A stretch of DNA of 35,565 nt from Desulfamplus sp. (GTDB taxonomy: Bacteria > Desulfobacterota > Desulfobacteria > Desulfobacterales > Desulfobacteraceae), in assembly GCA_015232935.1 (NCBI GenBank), contig JADFYT010000004.1, forward strand, positions 1 through 35,565. Reading direction: 5' to 3'. The notes under the pieces were generated by a model. That model saw nothing but the letters and a program-made list of their open reading frames with translations. It ran no database searches and was not told where the DNA came from. The position numbers and the translations under genes were made by a program. This document shows positions 1-6,293 of the stretch, piece after piece (the stretch's first letter is position 1; the number at the start of each line of letters is the position of its first letter).

Positions 1-1
1 A

Positions 2-244
2 GTATCAGAAGAAGACGGCTCTGATGAAGTATCAGAAGAAGACGGCTCTGATGAAGTATCAGAAGAAGACGGCTCTGATGAAGTATCAGAAGAAGACGGC
101 TCTGATGAAGTATCAGAAGAAGACGGCTCTGTCGAAGTATCAGAAGAAGACGGCTCTGATGAAGTATCAGAAGAAGACGGCTCTGATGAAGTATCAGAAG
201 AAGATGACTCTGACGAGAAATCAGAAGAGAGTGACTCTGATGAG
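2..244 (+). repeat. 27-bp in-frame tandem repeat, about 9 copies
   Basis: The unit begins GTATCAGAAGAAGACGGC and is 27 bp long. Copies start at 2, 29, 56, 83, 110, 137, 164, 191 and 218. The copy at 110 has one codon change (GAT to GTC) and the last two are diverged. The near identity of the first seven copies suggests recent expansion. Confidence 0.95.
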
Positions 245-301
245 GTATCAGAAGGTGAATATGCTCAGAAGAGTTATGAACCCTATAATCCTGGTGCATA
301 G
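2..301 (+). CDS. C-terminal end of an acidic-repeat protein (5' end outside window)
   Basis: The open frame enters at base 2 and stops at TAG 299-301, giving 99 residues. It consists of about nine copies of a nine-residue unit, VSEEDGSDE, followed by a short Tyr/Pro-containing tail ending in NPGA. Seven copies are nearly identical and the last ones diverge (DDSDE, KSEESDSDE). The product is extremely acidic and probably disordered in this part. The stop lies 2 bases before the next ATG, so it belongs to the same transcript as the coiled-coil genes downstream. No function can be assigned because the folded part, if any, is outside the window. The repeats are read in this frame because the other open frame would give an implausible Lys/Gln-rich peptide overlapping the next gene. 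Confidence 0.75.
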   Translation, partial: VSEEDGSDEVSEEDGSDEVSEEDGSDEVSEEDGSDEVSEEDGSVEVSEEDGSDEVSEEDGSDEVSEEDDSDEKSEESDSDEVSEGEYAQKSYEPYNPGA

Positions 302-303
302 CC

Positions 304-951
304 ATGTCAAATAAAGATGAACCTGAAAAAAAGACCGGTCCGCCTGGCAATGACCTGGAAAGAGTGCTGGAAAACAAAAAGAGAACTTTGTTTGCAAGGT
401 TTTCAGATAATAAAAATCTCCTGAAATTAACAAGAGGCGAGATGCTCAAAGAGAGGGCATCTCTACAGTCTGCAATAGAGGCTCTTGAGCACAAGAACCA
501 TCTGTCATCCAGAAAACTCAATGATCTTGATTTCGGGATCACGGAAAGGAAAAAAGAAAAACAACGGGCAGAACAGGAGGCAGAGCGTCAGAATAAAGAG
601 CTGATAAGGCTGCTCACAGAAGAGAGCGGCCTTGCCAACGAGATTGAATTTTACATCTCTGAAAAAAAGCAGATTATGGATGCTCTGGAAAAAACCGCGG
701 CCAGGATGGAGTCAAGCATTAGTGCCGTGGAAAAATCTGTCAGGGATATTGGATTTATCAGAGGTGAAACCGGTGCTTTAATTGAAAAAATAGGCAGGCT
801 TGAGAATGGTATCCCTGAAAAAAGCTCGGATATAGAGGGCCTTGATGATTCGATTTATGGAGCAATAAAGGCACTTAGGGAGCTTTATGTCAGGATGCAC
901 AGTATGGAAAAATCTGCAAAGGCCCATTACTATAATCTTAAGGGAGAATAA
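304..951 (+). CDS. Coiled-coil protein of the actin-like cluster (215 aa)
   Basis: This 215-residue protein is almost entirely charged and helical. Long stretches of Glu/Lys/Arg with regularly spaced Leu/Ile run from about residue 45 to 210, as expected for a coiled coil. It has no signal peptide or membrane segment, so it should be cytoplasmic. The ATG follows the upstream stop by 2 bases, suggesting translational coupling. It is the first of three coiled-coil proteins preceding the STAS and actin-like genes. I do not recognise a family; SMC-like or Mad-type coiled-coil annotations would be compositional matches. A structural or scaffolding partner of the actin-like filament is an inference from context only. 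Confidence 0.85.
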   Translation: MSNKDEPEKKTGPPGNDLERVLENKKRTLFARFSDNKNLLKLTRGEMLKERASLQSAIEALEHKNHLSSRKLNDLDFGITERKKEKQRAEQEAERQNKELIRLLTEESGLANEIEFYISEKKQIMDALEKTAARMESSISAVEKSVRDIGFIRGETGALIEKIGRLENGIPEKSSDIEGLDDSIYGAIKALRELYVRMHSMEKSAKAHYYNLKGE

Positions 952-965
952 AGGAGCAGCTCACT

Positions 966-1838
966 ATGCCAACGGTTAATGTGGGGAAAAAAGAAGATTA
1001 CGTGGATGCTGAAATTACAGAGCAGTTCAGGGTGATAGACAGTATTTCAGATATTGATATGCAGGTTAAGAATATATTGAAAAAAGGCTCCGCCCGATCA
1101 CAGCCCGCTATTGAACTGCCAAAAATCAAAGAGCTTGAACTTCTTAAAAAAGGGATGTATTCCATTGACCTTGAAAAGACAATAAACGACATGTTTCAGG
1201 TCATGAAAAATATGGAGTCCCAGCTCAGAAGTGTTCTTTCGATAAACTCTTCCCTTGAAAAGGATCTCAAGGATTCCAAGGATATAATAGCTGATCTTAA
1301 TACAAGAAACAGCCGTCTTGAAGAAGAACTCTCTCATGCTAAATCCGAACTTCCTTCAAAAAGGGATCTCCAGATCGAGATTGACTACCATCTGGATGAG
1401 AGAAACAAGGCTGAACTCAAGATCCGTGACCTAAAATCAAAGATAGAGAAGCTCAAGCAGAGCCTGGATAAGAATCAGCAAAAAGCATATCATCTGGAAG
1501 AGCAGAGGGGCGATTTTTTAAATGAGATCAATTTCCTGGAAGCCAGATTGAACGCAGACACTGAAACTACAAGGCATCACCAAAGAGAGATCAGCATACT
1601 CAAAGGCAAGATTCTTGTTGGACAGGAGAAGATAAGTGCCTTGCAAAGTCAGCTAAAGGATGCCACAGATGAGAAATACAGGCTTGTAAATGAGCTCAAG
1701 GCGTCAAGAAGTGCTGTAAGGGAACTGCACTCCGCACTTACAGCAACAAAAATTCATGCCAAGAAGACCTTTTATCAGAATGCGGATCAAAACAGGATGG
1801 ATGATGTAAAAGATGCTGTTCAATCTGCAAAGCAGTAA
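966..1838 (+). CDS. Coiled-coil protein of the actin-like cluster (290 aa)
   Basis: The gene starts 14 bases after the previous stop, with AAAGGAGC about 10 bases upstream of the ATG. The first 70 residues are less regular. From about residue 75 to 265 the protein is a long coiled coil rich in Leu, Glu, Lys and Asp (SSLEKDLKDSKDI, LEARLNAD). No membrane segment or enzymatic motif is visible. It lies between two other coiled-coil genes in the same orientation, so co-assembly with them is plausible but unproven. No family is recognised with confidence. Confidence 0.85.
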   Translation: MPTVNVGKKEDYVDAEITEQFRVIDSISDIDMQVKNILKKGSARSQPAIELPKIKELELLKKGMYSIDLEKTINDMFQVMKNMESQLRSVLSINSSLEKDLKDSKDIIADLNTRNSRLEEELSHAKSELPSKRDLQIEIDYHLDERNKAELKIRDLKSKIEKLKQSLDKNQQKAYHLEEQRGDFLNEINFLEARLNADTETTRHHQREISILKGKILVGQEKISALQSQLKDATDEKYRLVNELKASRSAVRELHSALTATKIHAKKTFYQNADQNRMDDVKDAVQSAKQ

Positions 1839-1855
1839 TTTGGCAAGGAGGGGGG

Positions 1856-1915
1856 GTGTTTTACCCAAAAAGGCCGGAGAGTATTTTTCCCAAACGAATG
1901 ATGGGCTGGAACTGA
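1856..1915 (+). CDS. Possible 19-residue leader mini-ORF
   Basis: A GTG at 1856 lies 4 bases after AAGGAGG (1845-1851), the strongest ribosome-binding sequence in this stretch. It opens a 19-codon frame (roughly MFYPKRPESIFPKRMMGWN) ending at TGA 1913-1915, one base before the ATG of the next gene. The layout fits translational coupling to the 1917 gene. The length is short enough to occur by chance, so this is tentative. Confidence 0.25.
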   Translation: MFYPKRPESIFPKRMMGWN

Positions 1916-1916
1916 T

Positions 1917-2504
1917 ATGGAAAAAGCTATGGAAGAAGAGCAGTTAATCAGTGATTTCGGGTCAGGCTACGAGGACTACAAAGAGAGGCGTGACCTGTTA
2001 AAAGAGATTGAAGAACTTAAAAAGATAAAACTCTTTCTGGATGAAGAAGATATCAGGCTCGCAAGGGAAACCGAGATACTTTCAGGAGAGCTTGAGGGGA
2101 TAGATATTGCCCTTTCCTCGGCAAATACGCATATTCTGTCATTTGAAAAGAGAAAAAAAGAGTGCAGAAAAAATATAGAACTGCTTCAGAACAAAAAAGA
2201 GGAGATGATAAAGGAGCTTGACAAGCTGCATTTAAAAATGAGGGCTTTGAAAGCCGAGGAAAAATCAAGTGCCGCAATTGACAAGAACCTGAGAAGTGAA
2301 CTCAATGCCATTAACAGCGAAAAAAGCAGGGTTGTGAAGCGTCTTGATATTGTCAAGGCCGGCATCAGGGCTATTGCTAAAGATCAGACAGAGAGATTGC
2401 CAAACCTGGAGGGGTGTGATTCCATACTCAAGCAGGTTTACAATGTTCTTCGAGAGACCCAGGACAGAATGGAAGTATCTGTACTGATGAAAAAAGGGAT
2501 GTAA
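1917..2504 (+). CDS. Coiled-coil protein of the actin-like cluster (195 aa)
   Basis: This 195-residue protein has an acidic start (MEKAMEEEQ) and then a coiled coil over most of its length (about residues 20-160) with Leu/Ile heptads and many Lys/Glu. No signal peptide, membrane helix or catalytic motif is seen. An alternative in-frame ATG lies at 1929. The good ribosome-binding sequence upstream belongs to a mini-ORF rather than directly to this ATG, which suggests coupled translation. It is the third coiled-coil gene in a row and shares orientation with the downstream STAS/actin-like genes. Function unknown. Confidence 0.8.
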   Translation: MEKAMEEEQLISDFGSGYEDYKERRDLLKEIEELKKIKLFLDEEDIRLARETEILSGELEGIDIALSSANTHILSFEKRKKECRKNIELLQNKKEEMIKELDKLHLKMRALKAEEKSSAAIDKNLRSELNAINSEKSRVVKRLDIVKAGIRAIAKDQTERLPNLEGCDSILKQVYNVLRETQDRMEVSVLMKKGM

Positions 2505-2572
2505 GAAGTACAGGCAGTCCTGCTTAGGAATTTTTGCTGGACTGAAATTCCTGATTAATAAAAAAGGATGTA

Positions 2573-2962
2573 ATGAGACAATCTCCTTTGGCACAATTAG
2601 ATGACATGGTTGAAAGAATGGAACATGATCTTGGTCTGATAAACAGCACCTTTGAGATAATGTCGTCAAAAGAGCAGAAGAAGCTGTCAAAAGACATTAA
2701 ATATCTTCTGCTTGATAATATTGCCAAAAAGATAAGGTTTACATTCTATGACATAAAAAACAGGGATGCTGTGCTTTATCAATATATCTACAGAAATAAC
2801 GGTGTTGCTGACAAATCAGATTTCCCGGGCTCTTTTGATAATTTCAAGGATGATTCCATAGCTTTTGACGTGTTTATAGATTTTACAGATACTTTTCTGG
2901 CATTGCGAAAGCAGGACAGGGATACCTTGCTTCAAAATACTGAATATGACTGGTTTGTTTGA
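2573..2962 (+). CDS. Small protein of unknown function in the actin-like cluster (129 aa)
   Basis: The ATG at 2573 follows AAAGGATGTA, a good ribosome-binding site. The 129-residue product starts with a charged helical segment (residues 5-55) and continues with an aromatic-rich part (FTFYDIKNRDAVLYQYIYRN). It has no membrane segment. I recognise no domain. The position between coiled-coil genes and the STAS gene suggests it is a dedicated member of the cluster. The 68-base gap upstream and the 112-base gap downstream are the largest inside this array. Confidence 0.75.
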   Translation: MRQSPLAQLDDMVERMEHDLGLINSTFEIMSSKEQKKLSKDIKYLLLDNIAKKIRFTFYDIKNRDAVLYQYIYRNNGVADKSDFPGSFDNFKDDSIAFDVFIDFTDTFLALRKQDRDTLLQNTEYDWFV

Positions 2963-3074
2963 CTTTTATGACGAGATTTGTTTAAATCAGGGCTGACATG
3001 TTTACCTCAGGGTTCCAATGTGGATGGCCTTGATATTTAAAACTGCAAAAAAATATGTGTAAAGGGATCAAAAG

Positions 3075-3380
3075 ATGAAGGTACAGCCAATAGTGTCAGA
3101 TGACGGAAAAACATTGACCCTGGAAGTCTGGGGAAAACTTGATATTACGCTCTACAAGAGTTTCAACGACTCCTATAAAGATAAGGTCGCTTCTGTTTCC
3201 AAGGTTATTATCGATTTCAGTGAAGTTGAATATGTCGATTCATCAGGGCTTGGCATGCTGCTTGTGCTAAGGGAGCGTTGCGGAGGTGATGAGGCGGATA
3301 TTGATATCGTTAATGCAAACACCAGTGTCAGAAAAATACTTGAAACCACAAATTTCCAGCAGTTGTTTACTATAAAGTAA
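3075..3380 (+). CDS. STAS-domain protein, anti-sigma-factor-antagonist type
   Basis: The 101 residues form a single complete STAS domain of SpoIIAA/RsbV type. The signature EVEYVDSSGLGMLL (residues 50-63) contains the Asp-Ser-Ser-Gly loop in which the Ser after Asp (Ser56 here) is phosphorylated in family members. Such proteins act by partner switching with a serine kinase/anti-sigma factor, or as regulatory modules in larger assemblies. No anti-sigma kinase or PP2C phosphatase gene is in the window, so any partner must be elsewhere. It lies 68 bases before the actin-like gene, and a role as phosphorylation-dependent regulator of the cluster is an inference. The start follows AAAGGGATCAAAAG. 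Confidence 0.92.
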   Translation: MKVQPIVSDDGKTLTLEVWGKLDITLYKSFNDSYKDKVASVSKVIIDFSEVEYVDSSGLGMLLVLRERCGGDEADIDIVNANTSVRKILETTNFQQLFTIK

Positions 3381-3432
3381 ATGACCTTAAACCCTGAAAT
3401 ATCCAGGGTCATCCCGCCAATAATTGATAAAT

Positions 3433-3438
3433 GGAGGT
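3433..3438 (+). promoter_or_regulatory. Ribosome-binding site fixing the start of the actin-like gene
   Basis: GGAGGT lies 10 bases before the ATG at 3449. An upstream in-frame ATG at 3431 overlaps this sequence and has no ribosome-binding site of its own, so 3449 is preferred. Confidence 0.7.
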
Positions 3439-3448
3439 ATGCAAAATA

Positions 3449-4633
3449 ATGGCAACAGATCGAACAAGTCTCCAGGAACGTCTGGAAGCCCTGAAAAGGG
3501 CGGAAACAGACAGCAGTGCCGTACTGGAAGATGACAAGCAGGATTTTAAGATTGAGAGCAGGATGGCACAGGCTGAGAGCTCGTTAAAAAAAGAGGTACG
3601 CAGCAGGGGCAGGGAAGAGGGCGAGGATGCCGAAGCACCTTCAGGGCCTGTAGGACTTGATATTGGTACAAGCCATGTAATTGTTGCCCAGAATGAGCGG
3701 CGTTATATCAAGACAACCAACCAGTTGAATGCCTTTTTTACCATTCCTCACTCAAAATTTGCAAAAGACATCCTGGTCAAAAATGATGTCTTTTTCTTTG
3801 AACAGGATGGCATGTACTATATTGTGGGCTATTCGGCAGAAAATTTTGCCAACATGTTTGATACAGATACAAGAAGATCCATAAAACAGGGTCTGCTCTG
3901 CTCCGATGAAAAAGAGGGCATTACCGTTATTCAGGCCATTATTCTCTCCTTGATCCAGAAGCCGAAACGTTTTGGGGAGGTATTGTGTTTTGGTATTCCT
4001 GGTGAACCGCTTGATGGCATCGGCTCTGTAACATACCATGAGTCTATAATTAAAATGTTTATCGCCAGAATGGGATTTTCACCCATATCCATAAATGAGG
4101 GGATGGCTGTTGTTCTCTCCGAGCTTGCCGAACATGACTACACCGGCATTGGAATCAGCATTGGCGGCGGCATGTGCAATGTATGTCTCTCTTACCTCTC
4201 TTTTCCTGTCCTTACATACAGCATCCAGATAGGCGGAGATTACATAGACAACTCGGCAGGAGCGGTTGTGGGTATTCCTGGAACCAGGGTCAAGGCGATA
4301 AAAGAGAAGGAGCTGTCACTTGTTGTAAAGCCCAAAGACCGTTTGACAACCGCGTTGCACATATTTTACAATGAACTTATTCAGAAGCTCCAAAAAAGCA
4401 TGGAGAGAGTATTCTCTGCATCTAACCAGATTCCGATGATCTCAAAGCCGATCCCTATTGTCTTGAGCGGTGGTTCTGCCATGCCTGACGGCTTTACGGA
4501 TATTTTTGAAAGATCCCTTGCAAAGGTACGCCTTCCGGTCGAGATATCCTCTGTGCATCTTGCAGAAGATCCTTTGAATACAACCGCCAAAGGGGCTCTT
4601 ATCATGGCCATGACCGAGGAGGTTGCTGAGTAG
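3449..4633 (+). CDS. Actin-like (MamK/Mad28- or MreB-related) ATPase with charged N-terminal extension
   Basis: From ATG 3449 the protein has 394 residues. Residues 1-66 are a charged, helical extension absent from typical MreB or MamK. The actin/Hsp70 fold follows: phosphate-1 motif VGLDIGTSHVIVA (68-80), the connecting segment INEGMAVVLSE (215-225), phosphate-2 motif IGISIGGGMCNV (234-245) and adenosine motif IVLSGGSAMPDGF (337-349). In phosphate-2 the Asp usual in actins and MreB is Ser237. Filament-forming actin-like proteins of this size position organelles, chromosomes or cell-wall machinery. The neighbours (STAS, receiver-like, MinD-like, coiled coils, no mreC/mreD) argue against the usual cell-shape MreB and for a specialised filament. 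Similarity to MamK/Mad28 is judged from motifs and context. ParM- or FtsA-type alternatives seem less likely. Confidence 0.88.
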   Translation: MATDRTSLQERLEALKRAETDSSAVLEDDKQDFKIESRMAQAESSLKKEVRSRGREEGEDAEAPSGPVGLDIGTSHVIVAQNERRYIKTTNQLNAFFTIPHSKFAKDILVKNDVFFFEQDGMYYIVGYSAENFANMFDTDTRRSIKQGLLCSDEKEGITVIQAIILSLIQKPKRFGEVLCFGIPGEPLDGIGSVTYHESIIKMFIARMGFSPISINEGMAVVLSELAEHDYTGIGISIGGGMCNVCLSYLSFPVLTYSIQIGGDYIDNSAGAVVGIPGTRVKAIKEKELSLVVKPKDRLTTALHIFYNELIQKLQKSMERVFSASNQIPMISKPIPIVLSGGSAMPDGFTDIFERSLAKVRLPVEISSVHLAEDPLNTTAKGALIMAMTEEVAE

Positions 4634-4652
4634 AACAAATCTGAGGTAATCA

Positions 4653-5297
4653 ATGTCTGTTCAGGTAATTATTTACTCTTCAGACCGGATAAGAGGCGGA
4701 ATTTTAAAGGAAATTCTCAGGCGAGTCAAGATTGATGCTCTGCTTCTGGATAATATTATGGATGTGAAGAGTGCCATCTCTTCACATAAACCCCCGGTTG
4801 TTATTTTTGACACGGTGAACAGTCTTAAAAATGAGGTTGCGTTCCTGAAAAAAATCTCCTCTTCTGTTGATGAGTGCATAGTCATGCTGCTTGGTGATGT
4901 TTCGATAATAAACTCCTGGCGTGACCATCATCAAGGGGGTATCAGAAACAGGATATTTCTTCCTGACCCTCTTGATCCTGAAATAATAATATCAAAATCC
5001 AGGCAGATTCTGTCAGACTGGCAACAGGATGTTCTGATTCAGGAAGATGCTGGCAAGGAAGAGTCAAATAAGGAAAAGACAGATAAGGAAGAGTCCCTTG
5101 ACAGTGTCGCATCCTCAGATAGTGCTGCTGCAGATGAAATAGCCACCAGGATTGTGAATCACAAGAATCATGCTGGTGATAAAAAATCTGGTGCTGTGGA
5201 TGAAAAAGATGCTGCATACGAGAAATACGCTGTGGATGAAAACTATGACATTGAACTCCTTGAAAGCGAGTTAAGACAGTATCTCAAGCTGGATTGA
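4653..5297 (+). CDS. Degenerate response-regulator-receiver-like protein with acidic tail
   Basis: This 214-residue protein begins with a receiver-like alpha/beta fold (about residues 3-120): a first strand VQVIIYSSDR, a third strand VVIFDTVNS with Asp53 at the phospho-acceptor position, and a final LPDPLDPE segment where receivers normally have Lys-Pro. The usual acidic pair after strand 1 is reduced to one Asp and the conserved Lys is missing, so phosphorylation by the normal mechanism is doubtful. Residues 125-205 are a Glu/Asp/Lys-rich, repetitive tail. The stop TGA overlaps the next ATG by one base, so it is translationally coupled to the MinD-like gene. A pseudo-receiver interaction module is inferred. 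Confidence 0.7.
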   Translation: MSVQVIIYSSDRIRGGILKEILRRVKIDALLLDNIMDVKSAISSHKPPVVIFDTVNSLKNEVAFLKKISSSVDECIVMLLGDVSIINSWRDHHQGGIRNRIFLPDPLDPEIIISKSRQILSDWQQDVLIQEDAGKEESNKEKTDKEESLDSVASSDSAAADEIATRIVNHKNHAGDKKSGAVDEKDAAYEKYAVDENYDIELLESELRQYLKLD

Positions 5298-6280
5298 TGC
5301 AATGGAACCGCAAGCAGAATATGTGTGCGGCAAATCAAGCGGAATTGGCAAGTGGTAAATGTCCAATGGTTAATAAAGATCCTGTAAAGATTGTGGCTGT
5401 TATCGGACCAAAAGGCGGTGTCGGCAAAACTTCCATATCAGCAAACCTTGCAATATCCCTATCCAGACTTGGCCGAAAGGTTGTAGCTGTTGACCTTGAC
5501 CTTGGTGCCTCAAACCTCAATACCTTTCTGGGAATCAGAAAATCAAAATATACTCTTGATGATTTTGTGTTGAACAAGGTTGACAAACTGCATGAGATTG
5601 TCCTTGAAACAGGCATCAAAGACATGGGCTTTATATGCGGCGGAAACATTCCTGGAATTGCCAATCTCCATTACAGCAAAAAGATGAAGCTGATCCGTAA
5701 CCTCTCCATGCTGGAACATGATTTTGTACTGCTCGACCTTGGTGCCGGTGCCTCATACAACGTAGTTGATTTTGTTATTATATCCCGGCAAAACCTTCTT
5801 GTGACAACTCCGGAAATCCCCTCTATACTCAACACCTACAGTTTTTTAAAAACGCTTGTTTTCAGAAGGCTTGCAATGGCTTTAAAAGCACTGGATAATA
5901 AGGCCATACTTGATCTTGTTGAAAGGGCAAGGGATGTTGATAAAAATCCTCATCTTAAAAAAATGGGTGATCTTGTACGTACACTTGGCAGGATTGATGA
6001 AAGGGCATCTGATCTTGCTGTAGAGGTACTTGCTGGTATCAGGCCGACCCTGGTTCTGAACAGAATACGGTCAGACAGGGATGAAAACGCCTGTGCCGCG
6101 ATTGAGAACCTGATGAAACAGTATCTTGGCATTGAAGCCAGACGGATACTGCATGTACATGAGGATGCGGCTGTCGGCCATGCCATTGCAAAGATGAGAC
6201 CTGTCATGATTGAGAGGCCGGATTCTGTTTTTGCAAAGGATATAAACGAGATAGCCCTGTTTTTAACTCAGGATACCTGA
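5297..6280 (+). CDS. MinD/ParA/FlhG-type P-loop ATPase
   Basis: The 327-residue product carries the deviant Walker A motif GPKGGVGKT (residues 37-45), the switch-I region VVAVDLDLGASNLNTFLGI just after residue 55, and a Walker B-like VLLDLGAGASYNVVDF. These are hallmarks of the MinD/ParA family, and the DLDLGASN and DLGAGAS wording is close to FlhG/FleN-like and other MinD-like proteins of Deltaproteobacteria. Such ATPases position cell-division, flagellar, chemoreceptor or organelle structures through ATP-dependent dimerisation. No obvious C-terminal membrane-targeting helix is seen. The ATG at 5297 overlaps the upstream stop; ATG 5321 or 5365 are possible alternatives. Co-occurrence with an actin-like ATPase suggests a positioning role. 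It is not next to flagellar flhF/fliA genes. Confidence 0.9.
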   Translation: MQWNRKQNMCAANQAELASGKCPMVNKDPVKIVAVIGPKGGVGKTSISANLAISLSRLGRKVVAVDLDLGASNLNTFLGIRKSKYTLDDFVLNKVDKLHEIVLETGIKDMGFICGGNIPGIANLHYSKKMKLIRNLSMLEHDFVLLDLGAGASYNVVDFVIISRQNLLVTTPEIPSILNTYSFLKTLVFRRLAMALKALDNKAILDLVERARDVDKNPHLKKMGDLVRTLGRIDERASDLAVEVLAGIRPTLVLNRIRSDRDENACAAIENLMKQYLGIEARRILHVHEDAAVGHAIAKMRPVMIERPDSVFAKDINEIALFLTQDT

Positions 6281-6293
6281 GTGTTTCCGCATC

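Noticed and set aside
2-244. CRISPR-like repeat array at the window start
   Set aside because: The repeats are directly adjacent without unique spacers and stay in one reading frame. The same holds for 35333-35565.
24-314. Open frame encoding MKYQKKTAL repeats
   Set aside because: It is the shifted frame of the 27-bp acidic repeat and overlaps the next gene. The frame starting at base 2 ends cleanly 2 bases before the next ATG.
3030-3059. TTGATA ... TATGTG promoter before the STAS gene
   Set aside because: The 18-base spacer is acceptable but the -10 is poor and the leader would be very short. Not convincing enough to list.
3449-4633. Cell-shape MreB
   Set aside because: No mreC, mreD, pbp2 or rodA neighbours, a long N-terminal extension, and an altered phosphate-2 motif.
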